Origin: Microvelia longipes
Lineage: Eukaryota; Arthropoda; Insecta; Hemiptera; Veliidae
DNA: 64,000 bases
NCBI GenBank assembly: GCA_018340805.1
Contig: JACMZG010001913.1
Coordinates: 20,987,275 to 21,051,274, forward strand
Direction: 5' to 3'
The notes beneath the pieces were generated by a model. The model ran no database searches. It was not told the DNA's origin and worked only from the letters and a program-made list of their open reading frames with translations. Numbering within the stretch: position 1 is the stretch's first letter; the number at the start of each line of letters is the position of its first letter. This document shows positions 30,485 through 41,799 of the stretch, piece by piece. A program made the position numbers and the translations under genes.

Positions 30485-31300
30485 TTCCTTATTTATATCC
30501 TAGGTATATAGGAAAAGTATTTGTTTGCCAAAAACTCTTATAACCGGAATATCACCGGAATTATCCGTTTCAGGTGTTTTTAAGACCCCCTAAGTGGTTT
30601 TCACAAAGTTGTCTGAGTGTGTGTTATCATCGTAGCTTCAGTTTTCAGTGTATTAAAAAAAAGTGAAAACTTTGTAAAAAAATACCTAGTTGTAGTTGTG
30701 CTGTCAGAAAAATATTTTTTATGACGTCATTAACTGATTCTCTTAAATGTTTAATGACGTCATTAATTGATTTCATTAACTAATTTATGACGTCATTAAT
30801 AATGACTGCAATAATTTCGAAAATCTGTAAAACGCGAAAAGATCTTTTGATCGGGTTGAAATTTGGCACCCATAAAATCATGTTTAAATCAAATATGTGT
30901 ACTGTTTTATTTCACTATCAGTATTTTTAAATTTTTATCGTATTACTTGTATACGTATTTTAAAAATTATCCCATTTTGGTACAAGTGTATTTTTCAATT
31001 TAATAAACAAGTAAACAAGTTTTGCTTCAATACGATAAGTATATCCATTATTGTTGTTGAATCATAAATGTTTAGCAGCATGGAGCGTGGTCAGTGCCTG
31101 GATGGTTGACCGTTGAAAATGAAATTTCCCAATAATGATTAATCGGATGTATTTACTATCTGATTGAAAAAGTCCGAAGACGTGACGCGGTTTAAATTTA
31201 ACGACTTGTATATTCTAAGGGCGAGCGAAGCGAGTCCTTAGTTGGAAGGATGAGCGTAGCGAATGTGATGAGGGAAAGTTCCGAACAACCCCGTTCTTCA
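30485..31300 (+). mobile_element. Family A repeat, full length, in intron 2
   Basis: It has the 5' hairpin remnant (CATTTCCTTATTTATATCCT ... AGGAAAAGTATT), ATCACCGGAATTATCCGTTT and three TGACGTCA palindromes (30722, 30755, 30788). Then come TTTGGCACCCATAAAATCA, the 5S-like core 31060-31118 (GTGGTCAGTGCCTGGATGG), GGCGAGCGAAGCGAGTCC, GGATGAGCGTAGCGAATG and a degraded tail (GTTCCGAACAACCCCGTTC). The copy is moderately diverged. Confidence 0.85.
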
Positions 31301-31654
31301 TTTCTTTACTTCTTTACTCTGTGTGAGTAATTATGACTGCATTTATGAATCTCTTCTTCGTAAATCTTTTCTTATTTTAAGTTCAATAATAGAGTTTAAA
31401 TAGAGATGGGATTGCTTTTTCTCACAATTGAGGATACTCGGGATCAAGGCCCGGATCGTTAGTCTTTGTTACATCACCCTTGATTTAGAAATCATTTATC
31501 AAACGGATTGCTTTTGCATTGAAAGTTGGATTTGATTAAACTTTTTATGAATCAAAGAAGATTTGTCCTACTTTGATCCTACCCTAGATCTTTTGTAGTT
31601 TACTTCTTTGTAATATAGGGATTTCTATAATTTTGAAATTTAATCAAAATTTTC
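31301..31654. other. Unassigned sequence
   Basis: No feature is supported in this stretch. Confidence 0.35.
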
Positions 31655-32090
31655 GGTTTTCCTCCTACTTAGTAGATATTTCAAAAAGTACTGTGTTTGC
31701 ACTAGAATTCCGAAACCGAGAATTTCACCTAAATTATCTTTTTCAGATGTTATAAAGGCCTCATGAATTTCCTTAGGAAAAATGAGCTTATGAGATTGGG
31801 GGCTCATGGAGAGTAAAGTGGGTTGCATATATATTTCATGGTCAGATAGTTTACTCAATTATCAAGTACAACTCGTAGACCATTTTTTCTGTATCCACAT
31901 TGGGAATATCTTGGTATGTATTCGATGGGAATAAAACGTATGTTTTTACTGTCTGAGGACAAGCGAAGCGAGTCCCAAGACGTTGCTGAATAAATTGCGT
32001 GATTACAATGTTCTAAGGATAACTAAAGCTAGTTTGAACTGAGGATGAGCGTAGCGTATTGGATATGGTGAAGCAAAGTTTCAAGATTTT
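31655..32090 (+). mobile_element. Family A fragments and CTTATGAG short repeat
   Basis: 31660-31760 is a degenerate family A 5' end (TTTCCTCCTACTTAGTAGAT ... AAATTATCTTTTTCAGATG). 31775-31910 is the short repeat with GAGCTTATGAGATTGGGGG and TACTCAATTATCAAGTACAA (compare 12.2 kb). 31915-32080 resumes the family A tail (GGACAAGCGAAGCGAGTCCC, GATGAGCGTAGCG). The short repeat appears to have replaced the middle of the A copy, or inserted into it. Confidence 0.5.
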
Positions 32091-32700
32091 TAAATTTATT
32101 TTTGATTTTCCGCCAAACCAATACAATAATACAACACTGCACTGAAGCCAAGTCTGAATTACGGAATATTAGGGAAAGAAAACTTTTAATCTATTTTTAC
32201 TAGCATTTAATGACTCTGATTCTTTGGAATTTTATAGTTTTTTATGGGCAATAATAAAATGCAGATGGCTTAACGAGACATAATATATGTTATATTTGGC
32301 TCACAGAGATATTTATGTCACAAATAAGTGTTTATATTGTTTTGTCTAAAGGTATCTGAACTTTCTCTTGAAGAAGTTAAGTTATGTACAATTCAAAAAT
32401 TAGATGTAATCTTTGTCATTTTTGTATTCCTTTATCTTTATTGTTTGTTTTAGTTAGCCTTCTGTGAAATGTTTTAAATCCGCATTTTATGATCTAAGTT
32501 GTGTAATACCGTGTTATGTAGTTTACTTCCCAGCTAGATAATAGAATTAATTTATTACAGTCAAATCTTTAAATTATCGTGTTATAATTTATATTCGTTG
32601 TGTTTGCTATTAACTACGCTTGTAAAACAGAATACTTGTTTTAAATAGCATCGTTAACTTAGTTTGCTTTAGTTTTGAGATAACTCCATGGTGTAACTAT
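32091..32700. other. Intron 2, unassigned AT-rich
   Basis: Nothing is supported here beyond AT-rich sequence. Confidence 0.35.
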
Positions 32701-32702
32701 GT

Positions 32703-32703
32703 T

Positions 32704-32769
<66 letters not shown>

Positions 32770-32862
32770 TATAATATATATATATTTATATATATATATA
32801 TATATATATGTATATTTATATTTATATATTTATTTATATATTTATTTATATAGTTGGTATAA
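32703..32862. repeat. (TA)n / TTTATA microsatellite
   Basis: Long TATATA runs grading into TATTTATATATTTATTTATA variants. Confidence 0.9.
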
Positions 32863-32954
32863 TAATACTGCATAATACTGAATAATGTGTAATACTAGAT
32901 ACTGCGTAAAGTGGACGCGATAGGTTATATAAATCGAAATGCATTTAATAATTT

Positions 32955-33440
32955 TGACTTCTCTCTCTTTTACTGTATAGATTTATAAGAAAAATAATTT
33001 GTTCGCTTTAAAAATCCTAATCCAAGATTCTACCAAAATTGCCTGTTTTCAAATGTTTTAAAGATAACTTGAATGGTTTTAACCAATTTTTCTGTCTTTA
33101 TTTTTTTGTTATTTATCGTCGTGTGTTTATGCTATAGTAATAATAAATAGCTTTATTTAGCTAAGTACATAAGTGTTATATGTATAATTTTCTTATAGGC
33201 CTTTACCTCATAGCCCTATAGGCTATTTGGGGGAGACGTCGCTGTAGCCATATAAAAATCGGCAAGTGTATGAATACATGTAAAAATATATGTTATAGGA
33301 AAAGAATAATTAAAAAAGAGGGAATATTTACTGTAAACCATACAACTATTGATAAGGGGTGAACAAAGTAATTGAAATTAAAATGGAGTGATTTTGCGGG
33401 AGAAATAGTAAACTGGTCCCATAAGCTTTGTGGTAGAGGT
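32955..33440. mobile_element. Degenerate family A 5' end next to a retroelement 3' tail
   Basis: 32955-33135 (+) matches the family A 5' part (AAAAATCCTAATCCAAGATT, GCCTGTTTTCAAATG, ATTTATCGTCGTGTG). 33140-33440 on the minus strand reads CGACGTCTCCCCCAAATAGC, CTATAGGGCTATGAGGTAAA and ends CTAAATAAAGCTATTTATTA, like a LINE 3' UTR with AATAAA and a repetitive tail. No reverse transcriptase is attached. Confidence 0.4.
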
Positions 33441-33714
33441 ATATGGGCAGACGGCAGCATAAGTTTAAAACTACTTTTATTGTTATTATATTTAATTAAC
33501 AGAAATATTACAAATGCGTCTTTTAATTATAGTTAAATTCCTTTGTTAGAAAATCTCCATATTTTAGAGGAGATCCTAAAAAGTTTAGCTGAGGGCTCCA
33601 TTGCTCATTGCTCCAAACACTACTACTTTAAATTAATTTAGTATTAGGCAGATAGCAATAAAATGGAGGTTATCCACTTGTTCTTTTAAGTTACATGTTT
33701 ATCCTACATGGAAA
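33441..33714. other. Unassigned sequence
   Basis: Nothing is supported in this stretch. Confidence 0.35.
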
Positions 33715-34110
33715 TGTTACTTATAGTTTTCCGGAAACAAATTTTGCATAGTTTTAACTTTCTAGCATAATCACATTGAGAGCTACGATGATGTCAGATA
33801 CTCTCGCTCACTCATGTACTGACAGACAACTTAGTAAAGACCATTCTTAAAAACTGTATTGAGTGGACGTTGTTTAGTCACTAGGGATATTTTACCACAC
33901 ATCAAATATTGGCAACACTGAAACTGATAACAGTCGTTATCACGCCGCATGTTCAAAACCGGTAAGTCGTTATTTTTAGCGTGATACACCGGCCGTATTT
34001 ACTTCTAATAAACCATTACAAAAACACCTGGAACTGTAAATTCTGGTTAACCTGGGTTTATATTTTCTGTGGAAACACATTACTTTTCCTGTATACTTAA
34101 GATATAAACA
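33715..34110 (-). mobile_element. Family A 5' part, interrupted, minus strand
   Basis: 33715-33860 carries GCTCTCAATGTGATTATGC and ATGATGTCAGATACTC, the region downstream of the TGTGTG box. 34005-34110 carries the 5' hairpin (TACTTTTCCTGTATACTTAA ... CGAAAAGTAAAA) and CCAGGTGTTTTTGTAATGG. About 145 bp between them (33860-34005) is foreign or diverged. Confidence 0.5.
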
Positions 34111-34604
34111 ACGAAAAGTAAAAACACTACCAATATCTAAAATTGTGGGGGAGCAGAAAAGACCCAATGACTTAGTTATAGCCTCGGAGTTAAATTAAAT
34201 TGGAGCATCTATAAAAGAGTTAAGGTTTTATTTGAAGTATTAGATACTAATGTGTTATGTTCCCTAACAAAGTAATTTAATAATAATATTAATTACCTAT
34301 TCTTTTTGCATAGATAGAGTCGTATTATGTTTTTAATGTCTCTGAAAAAAAGGTCAATAAAAATATTGATAACATTGACTCTCTTATCACATAACTAGAT
34401 TATTTATAATTGCTCTGTGTTAATTATTTATAGAAAACGCATTTCTACTTATGAACTATAAGAGCATTACAATTTTATCACTTGTGTAAAAAACGTATCA
34501 AAAAACGTACTTGTGTAAATTTTATCATTGTCACTTAAACGTAACAATGGTTATATTATATCCTTAGAGTGAGCGTGAATGGAGTCTATTATAAATAATG
34601 AAAG
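34111..34604. other. Intron 2, unassigned AT-rich
   Basis: No feature is supported beyond AT-rich sequence. Confidence 0.35.
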
Positions 34605-34692
34605 AAAAGAGGTCTCTCCACAAAATAAAACTTATTTGGCAAAGCGCTTTCAACCTAACTTGAGGCCATCATCAGTGCAAAACATAACAAAC
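34605..34692 (-). ncRNA. Hammerhead-like motif in a retroelement-type repeat
   Basis: The minus strand reads CTGATGATGGCCTCAAGTTA, then GGTTGAAAGCGCTTTG (34648-34675), followed by GTGGAGAGACCTC. GGCCT pairs with AGGTT (including G-U pairs) in the position of hammerhead stem II, between CTGATGA and GAAA. There is one extra T after CTGATGA, and stem III with its cleavage site is not convincing. It matches the 23.7-kb palindrome motif with a compensated stem. Confidence 0.35.
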
Positions 34693-35315
34693 AAGCAAAT
34701 AAAATAAGTAAAACACAAAAAATTACTTAACAAATGATGAGCAAAAGTATGAAAAGTTTATAAAGTTTGCAAAATAAAGTTTTATTTTGTGAACTTTCAT
34801 TATTTTTTATGGTTATATTGGTTAATTAGTTACATTTAAATGTTAGCCGGTTGGATATCGTAATTCAGATTGAAGATGGAGTGAGAACCTGTTTTTTCAA
34901 ACTATGAGAGGTTTAGTGAAAACCATTGATAAGTTTTGACATAACTGTTAATTCACATTGGTTGGCAGCTAGGGGTGCTGAGAAGCTTACAGTGCCAGAT
35001 AGTAAAACTGACTTTTTAAAAGTCAGGAAAATCCTAAAGAGGCTGGAATGATACTAGGGAAATGTGTCTCGATCATTACATGATCTTAGATAATTTAATC
35101 AGGTGTTTCTCCTCCTGTATGAAATATGGAGGAGCTTGTGGCAGCTAGGAATCTAAGAAGCAGCACACGATCGCCCTGTCCTCGGTTAAGGCAGAATATA
35201 CTTCTTTGACTTAAGCTTCTATTGAAGCTATGTTCCTCAACCAAATAGCTCAAAAACTTCAAAAACTTTTTTAACTTACAAACTTACATAAAGTAAAAAA
35301 CGATAAAAAATTATT
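34693..35315. other. Intron 2, unassigned
   Basis: I found no coding or repeat assignment for this stretch. Confidence 0.35.
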
Positions 35316-35520
35316 ATCCCCACCAGGATTTGAACCCAGGTACTCTGGCTTTGAGTGGTCGTATCGACTCCGGACCACTCTTTTTCAACTCACGGGCCCA
35401 AAAAACATCAAAATCGACTCCACACTTGAAATATGTGGTTTACTGGTCATATTTTAGGTTTTATGGTAATCGAACAGCGTTTTTTCGACTTTTTGGTCAC
35501 TTTGGTTGGTGATGTCGAAT
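35316..35520 (-). mobile_element. tRNA-derived SINE, minus strand
   Basis: The complement GGATTTGAACC at 35326-35336 is a B box (GGTTCAAATCC). On the minus strand it is preceded by GGGCCCGTGAGTTGAAAAAG, GTGGTCCGGAGTCGATACGA and CCACTCAAAGCCAGAGTACC. The same body occurs at 11700-11935 (+). TGGTC/GACCA can form a hairpin, but no complete cloverleaf forms. A 60-codon open frame across it is incidental. Confidence 0.6.
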
Positions 35521-37024
35521 TTATTTCCATAAAAAATTAATATATACCTTTAACTATATTTTATTAGCAAAGAAACCCCAGGATAAACCCTATATTCAAT
35601 ATAAATCAGTATATTTTTGTGAAATCGTTAAACTGAAAAACTGCTGATTTTAAAAACACTGTCAAGTACCTTAAAACCAAAATAAACAAAATGTTACATA
35701 TTTGGCGTAAAACTGCAATGTGTAGAGGTCATTTTAAGCCCAATTTGAAAAAAATCGCCCAGTCCCATTGGACGATAAATCGTCCTGAAAAACGCCAAAA
35801 TCATGATATCCTTAACTTTCAATAATTCATTGACTCCAAAAGGTAAAATTTGGAACATTATAATATTTTATTTCTTGTTCCTTATGGTCACCTTAGTAAC
35901 CAAGAATTATTTTAATTTTTTTCAATATCATCTACCTTGTTAAAAAAATAATGAAAAAGTGTATTTTCAGTCTTTCTGGTCAAATTTATAATGCAAACTC
36001 ACGAGTAGATTAGCAGCAGTAGAACAAAAAATATTGGTTCCTATACAAAGCCCAAAGGACACTTTCAAACGAGACTTGTTTCATTAAGCTAGGTTAAGCC
36101 AAAGCCGAAATATTAAGCCGTTTTGGACTACCTATGGGTAGGACCAACAAAGAAAAAAAATCATCAATTTTTATTTTTTTCGAGCAACATCTCTGGATCA
36201 CTTGAAATGGATTGACCCGTACTATACTTTACCATAGGAGAGACGGCAAATAATACACAAAAGTTCACACTTAATATACCCATAATGGGATCTATTAGAG
36301 AGGTGTGACTTAATTGTCCAATTGTAACGCTTTGTGCTATTCATGGATCGTACGTTATTGGTTATTTCAGGATCTATAGATTTAGACTCTTTTGTGTCAT
36401 TAAATAAAATTAAACACTATGTATACTTACTACATACATTGTATAAAATTGTATAGTATACTGTACTATTATTACTTATTATTTCCAATGTATCAACAGG
36501 TTTATTTTATCACGGTTTATTTGACTCTTTGGTCTCTAGAATAGAACTTGGCCCCAAAAGAACTTCTCTCAAAGGAAAACAAAAGTATTAAGATGACTAA
36601 CAAAAATATAAAACACTACATAGAAGATTGATTACAAATAAGTAGTGTAGATGTAGTGATTATAGTATACACAACATTACCTCCCCGTATTGCCTTATTG
36701 TATACTCTCTATATTCAAGGCGTTTTATGAGATGTTGGCCTTGTTTTTGAAAACCTCTAACTATATTAAAATCTCTGTTTATATTAAATATATTTTACGT
36801 ACATTTATGGAGCTAGGTCGCTAATTACCTAAAGAAGGGGAAAACAGTAAACTTATAGGTAGACCCGAGTTTAATTTTTATTGTTATCGATTTGATAGAT
36901 CAGTAAATCGCAAATGGTGCGATACTTTGGTCCTAATTCGTGCTTCTACTACTGCTGCGTAGGATACTAATTTTTTCTTTTGTAACTAGGCTTCAGCAAT
37001 TAATGTGTTTAAATTTCAAACCTC
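35521..37024. other. Intron 2, unassigned
   Basis: A perfect 7-bp-arm hairpin GGACGATAAATCGTCC occurs at 35770-35785. Otherwise no repeats or exons were recognised over about 1.5 kb. Confidence 0.35.
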
Positions 37025-37025
37025 C

Positions 37026-37112
37026 TCCGTGGTCAAGGTCATTAGAGCGTTAGTATTTATACAGACATTTGAGTTCTGGGGTTCGCATTCCAGGTTACGC
37101 TCTTAGTTTGTA
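37026..37112 (+). mobile_element. tRNA-derived SINE head with A and B boxes
   Basis: An A-box-like GTGGTCAAGGTCATTAGAGC (37029-37048) and a B-box GGTTCGCATTCC (37080-37091) are 32 bp apart, as in tRNA genes, followed by TACGCTCTTAGTTTG and a T-run. Acceptor and anticodon arms do not pair as in a functional tRNA. It is a tRNA-derived repeat of a different type from the 11.8/35.3-kb family. Confidence 0.55.
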
Positions 37113-37228
37113 TAAGATTTTTTCTAAAATAAATTATTGCCAACAATAGATCACACTTTGAGTATAACGGTTGTTTTCGCAGGGGTTGTCCCTGATGGGT
37201 AAGGCTCTTAACGGGCATTATTAAATTA

Positions 37229-37335
37229 CAGTAGAATCCGCTTAAAACGCTCTTGAAGGTACCACGGCAAAAGAGCGTCTTAAGCAGGAAAACGTATTAA
37301 CCGATAATGATAAAGAAACAATTTGATACCCCACA
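37229..37335 (+). mobile_element. pogo/Tigger-like MITE end
   Basis: A TA at 37227-37228 is followed by CAGTAGAATCCGCTTAAAAC, the CAGTRGAAYCYC-type terminus of pogo/Tigger elements. The internal ACGCTCTTGAAGGTACCACG ... AAGAGCGT can fold back. The opposite end was not found, so this is a fragment or solo end. Confidence 0.5.
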
Positions 37336-37369
37336 TGATTTTTCAAAAAAATATTTTTTTTGGCGAATG

Positions 37370-37565
37370 TGCGCATTCGCTCATAAATCGACAGATGCGC
37401 GTGTGATATAGTTGGCTATATTTTTCCTGTTGTTGGATAAAATAGTTACACATGTATACCAAATTTCAACTTCCTAGCTATTGTAGTTCCTGAGATGAGA
37501 AATCGGACAGACAGACGCTCGACAGAAAGTATAAGGGTTTCGAAGATTATCTTCGAAACCCTAAT
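37370..37565 (+). repeat. Arthropod-type repeat ending in a perfect hairpin
   Basis: ATGTATACCAAATTTCAACT, GTAGTTCCTGAGATGAGAAA and CGGACAGACAGACGCTCG precede a perfect 14-bp-arm hairpin at 37534-37562 (AGGGTTTCGAAGAT, T, complement). The CGGACAGACAGACG...AGGGTTTCG layout is common at 3' ends of arthropod non-LTR elements. The clade is not determined. Confidence 0.45.
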
Positions 37566-38192
37566 AACTAAGGCACTGATTATTACTTAATAAAAATATT
37601 TTTTATTTAGTATTGTTACATACCTTATGCAAGGAGTCATAAATAAAAAAATACGTTCATACGTAACAAATATACGTAAAATATTACTATATTGTAAAGT
37701 AGCTAGATATTTTTGTTTCTTTACGTTTACGAAAATTTTGTAAAGAAATGAGTATAATATGAACAATATGAACTGCTAACATTTTTCCCCTATAAAATTT
37801 TGGCGATCTAGGCAACATGCAGGATAATGTATTTACGATTTCGAGCAATACTGTTATGTTATGTGGGTTTAGCATGATCGCTCAATATTAGGCGAAACGA
37901 TTTAAACAGTAATTACATAACTGCATTTTATATTTAAAAAAGTTTTAGGCTAGTCGTTCTTGAAATTTGCAAGGGTATTTGCAACTACTCATGATGATAT
38001 TTATTCATTTTTCGGCCAGGGTCCATCGCATAAATTTTCCTCTATGAATTCTGTTATTTAGTTATTTAAAATACATTATATATAATTATTATTACAATGT
38101 ACGATTATTAATTTTAAATTGTTTTAATTTAAAATTCATCATCTACAATTTTATGCATTTTGTAATAATGTTCTTATTTTATTATGTTGTAG
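37566..38192. other. Intron 2, unassigned AT-rich
   Basis: I see no recognised element in this stretch. Confidence 0.35.
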
Positions 38193-38230
38193 GTTAGTAT
38201 TTATCATTTACGAAGCTTCAAAAGTGACTT
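38193..38230 (+). CDS. Speculative third exon (38 nt)
   Basis: A pyrimidine-rich acceptor (CTTATTTTATTATGTTGTAG) and a strong donor (CTT|GTGAGT) bound a 38-nt open stretch. In phase 0, which is what the exon at 30302-30383 requires, it reads VSIYHLRSFKSD plus two bases. Good splice sites and the matching phase are the only support. Short matches of this kind arise by chance in AT-rich introns, so I treat it as a hypothesis. No domain can be named. Confidence 0.22.
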
Positions 38231-38495
38231 GTGAGTGAATTGTTTTCTTAACTTCTTTATTTATTCTTTATTTCATACTTAATTTTTTTTAATTATTCGT
38301 TGGAACAGCCCTTTTATGATGAAATCTAGACAATAATTACAAATTTCAACTCTTGTTTGTGATTTAGGAAATGGAAAATGATGACGTCATAATTTTAGAC
38401 GTGTATATTTAGGCCCCGAAAGGTTGCTTGTTTTTCTTACCTCACCAATCCATTTCTTACACAGGTGTTTTTAATTTATGCTTTTTGGTCGGATT
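38231..38495. other. Unassigned sequence
   Basis: No supported feature was seen here. Confidence 0.35.
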
Positions 38496-38496
38496 A

Positions 38497-38632
38497 GTAA
38501 CACTCACACACACACACACACAAAGCACACACCACACATCACACCACACAGCATTATATATATATATTATATTATATATATATAATAGATTATAATAATA
38601 ATATATATATATATTGTGTGGTGTGTTAAGTT
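38497..38632. repeat. (CA)n-(TA)n-(TG)n palindromic microsatellite
   Basis: CACACA and CACACCACACA lead into TATATA runs and then TGTGTGGTGTG, so the CA and GT parts are inverted arms around a (TA) centre. This could extrude as a cruciform. Confidence 0.75.
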
Positions 38633-39044
38633 TTTACATTGTTTTTTATACAGTTAATGGAGCAATCCGATTCCTTTGTTTAAAAATGAAATAAGGTTAA
38701 TAATTAGTATTAATATTAACTTTTTAAAAATATTTAATTAAGCTTAAATTAATTATTAATTAAGTCTAATTCATTTACATAATTAAGTTTAAATTTGGTA
38801 TAAATGTATCCCTTCTTAACGAAAACCTTTTTTGTCGAAACACTTGTGATAAGCAGTATCTAACGTCTTCAGTTATTGAAAATATACAATAATGCTGAGA
38901 AATAATAAAAACAACATTAGTAAGATGGCGAAAAAAAGGAAGTGTAACGATATGACGCGACGTTTCGACAAAACGCATTTACCGAGCTAGAATGAGTCGG
39001 TGCATATTCGGAAGCATGCGACCGGACAACTACTCAGCACACAG
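38633..39044. other. Unassigned sequence
   Basis: AT-rich, with a GC-richer patch near 38980-39040 (CGGAAGCATGCGACCGGACA). No assignment is possible. Confidence 0.35.
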
Positions 39045-39182
39045 CACTCACATATTATATATATCATAATATATATTATAAATATATTAATATATTATTA
39101 TATATATATTATAATATATATATATTATATATATATATATTATATATAATATATAATATATATATATATATAATATTATATA

Positions 39183-39254
<72 letters not shown>

Positions 39255-39257
39255 ATA
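39045..39257. repeat. Complex (TA)n tract
   Basis: TATATA runs interrupted by TATTATA and TAATATA variants over about 210 bp. Any open frame through it is meaningless. Confidence 0.9.
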
Positions 39258-39399
39258 CGAGATTTTTGTGTCCTAGACGTTAGATGAGAAACGATAAATT
39301 TCGAACGCGTACAAAAATCAACCTTGTTAATGTCCCTGAACACTATTGTTATGAAAATGTGTGTGTCATTATCCCAAAAATATGACCCCACGAACATTT

Positions 39400-39890
39400 T
39401 CAAAATCACAATACTTTAATAGTGTATATGTATCACCAATTTACTAATATGCTTCACAACATACGAAGTTTATCATATATTAGTATTAATTCCGTTTTTA
39501 TTGATTCACATATATATGTAAACATAACATTATGTCATTAATTGACATGTAAATAAATTAAGTTTTTCTCTAATACATTTGAAAATTCGCTTATATCGTG
39601 GCTGTATGCCACTTATATAAGTTATACTTAGATAAGTTTATGCCACTTATATAAGTTATACTTAGATAAGTTTATGCCACTTATATAAGTTACTTAGATA
39701 AGTTATGCCACTTATATAATTATACTTTAGATAATTTATGCCTTATATAAAACAGTAATATGACGACCTGACAAAGTACATCATCCATGTGCGGCTACAG
39801 ACAGGCGCGGGGGCCGCGAAGCAGGCCCCGGCGCCGACGACATGAAGTGAAAAAGAGGTTGAAGGCCTCTTCTTCTATATTTGTTGCGGG
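39400..39890 (+). mobile_element. Repeat with expanded 34-bp minisatellite and GC-rich end
   Basis: It shares with 53985-54240 the segments TTTATTGATTCACATATATA, GTCATTAATTGACATG, CGCTTATATCGTGGC, CAGTAATATGACGACCTG and a GC-rich end with GGGGGCCGCGAAGCAGGCCC and AAGGCCTCTT. Here the ATGCCACTTATATAAGTTAT unit is tandemly repeated (TGCC at 39606, 39641, 39675, 39705, 39739). At 54.1 kb there is only one unit. The mobile class is unknown. Confidence 0.6.
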
Positions 39891-40860
39891 TAAATTTTTA
39901 ATTTGGCTCATTTACACCGTTGGTATAAATGGGCTAATAAACTAACCTGATGATAATTAACTTACTATTACTTTATTTCCTAGGTAAAAAATGTTAATCC
40001 CTACTAAGTTAAAAAATGTGTTGAATGCAGTGTAGGTATAATGAAAATACTTTATAAGTAATAACAAGTTTTAGCTATGTTTTTAAACTCAAAGGTTACC
40101 ATTTCACAGCCTACGTTTAAAAATAATTATTTTATTACTTAGTTGAATTTAACTTTTAAAATTACAGTTCAAAACTTTTACAGTTTTGCTTGCTTCAAAT
40201 AAAATTTACGGCTTAAACCAAAAACAATACTCTAAATACAAGCACCGAATAATAAAATCAAGGAGATTTAAAATTTTACTTAAACCCCTGACAAAACTTT
40301 TCCTAAATGTGATTTAAACTCCGTAACACAATTAGAATGTAAAAACTAGTTCAAACTAGACGTACGAGTGCCTCTTGAAAACTTAAACTTTCAGCATGGT
40401 CTCATGAGATTACAGCTAACTAGAAACTAAAATCCTACTAGAATAAACTATATATTTATATCAAACAATAGTACAAACCATAATTTAATCCAAATTTAAA
40501 AAAAAACATTAAACTTGGTTATTTTTTTCTTATTTGTTAAATGTTAAGACAATTAATGTAAATGCGAACTAAAAATAATTGTATAAAACCCGCAATACTT
40601 CTTGAGTAAACCTGGGTTATTGTCTATCTAAGTCTAGATACAACTACTAGAATATCTAGAGTTTTATAAAGGGTAGATGACGGACATTTGCTTGTAGTTA
40701 TTTATGTTGTATAATAAGCGTAATAGCAATCAAAGATCAAAACATTATTATAGGACAGTACAATGAACCGTTACATTTGTGATAATATTTTAATTTAAAA
40801 TTTTATTTTATTAGTTAGAAAATATATTTATTTATGGACAATATTTAATGATATTCTACC
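39891..40860. other. Intron 2 or intergenic, unassigned
   Basis: Neither gene nor repeat was recognised over this stretch. Confidence 0.35.
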
Positions 40861-40869
40861 TTTCTGATT

Positions 40870-41575
40870 AGTCTGCTCAATCTTTTTGTACCGACAGAAT
40901 AAAATCTTACAAAAACCACTTATGTGGTAAAATACTCCCCGCCAATCTTTGGTCCAAAAAAGTAGGGAAATCAACTTTCTGTCCCGCCAAGTCATGTCCG
41001 AATGGTTGGAGATTGTCATAGGTCGTTTCAAAGTGAAGTTTCTAGTTGGCAATAGTTAAGGCCTCTATTTACATTGAGAGCTATCACCAGCTTCTCCTGG
41101 CGGCTAGCCAGCGGTGAACGATTTTGCTATATTTTGAATATCAAACAATTCAGGTGTTCGTGGAGATTAATCATAACAGATTTTATCATTTGTCATAATT
41201 GCAGCAGTTTTACTTTACCTGCATAGATCTAGGAGTAACAAAGAAATAAATGGATGAATGAAACGATAACGGTAGGATATAATCAGGCACTACACCCTAT
41301 ATACTCTTGCAAACACTACCTCTAAAGTGATTCACTTTTCTGGCACGCCGCCAAGAGAAGAAGCTGATGATAGCCTCTCAATGTAAATAGAGCCCTTAAC
41401 TATTGCCAACCTAGAACTTCACTTTGAAACGCCTATGACAATCTGCACCCAATTCGGACATGACTTAGGCGGGACAGAAAATTTGATTCCTACTTTTTTG
41501 GACCAAAGACTTGGCGGGGAGTATTTTACCACATAAGTGTTTTTGGTAAGATTTCATTACTTTTTTACGGCTCCT
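40870..41575. repeat. Large inverted repeat, arms about 240 bp
   Basis: The left arm 40890-41125 (AAATCTTACAAAAACCACTT, GGTAAAATACTCCCCGCCAA, GTCCCGCCAAGTCATGTCCG, AACTTCACTTTG complement, TTTACATTGAGAGCTATCA) is repeated inverted at 41330-41560. The spacer is about 200 bp. The arms are mildly diverged by small indels. A related end (GGCGGGGTATTTTACTTTCT) recurs at 43055-43075 beyond the satellite, so the whole 40.87-43.13 kb may be one composite element. Confidence 0.7.
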
Positions 41576-41799
41576 GTTTTATGTAAAAAACAGAAGTAAA
41601 CATAATACGTGTTAGCAAAAATAAAGCTGTAAAGAGTGTCAAGGTATGTATATACCACTCTCAAGCTTTGTTTTATAAAAATTGGGATTTATTGATACAG
41701 GAATGTTAAAAAGGCATTACAAAAATCAAAATGTCCTCAAACACAAAAAATTCATTCATTAGTAAAGAGTGCAGATGGTCAATTTATAAAAAAGGTGTT

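Noticed and set aside
37534..37562. Bacterial-type intrinsic terminator
   Set aside because: The perfect hairpin is in an arthropod repeat context, without a following T-run, and there are no bacterial genes.
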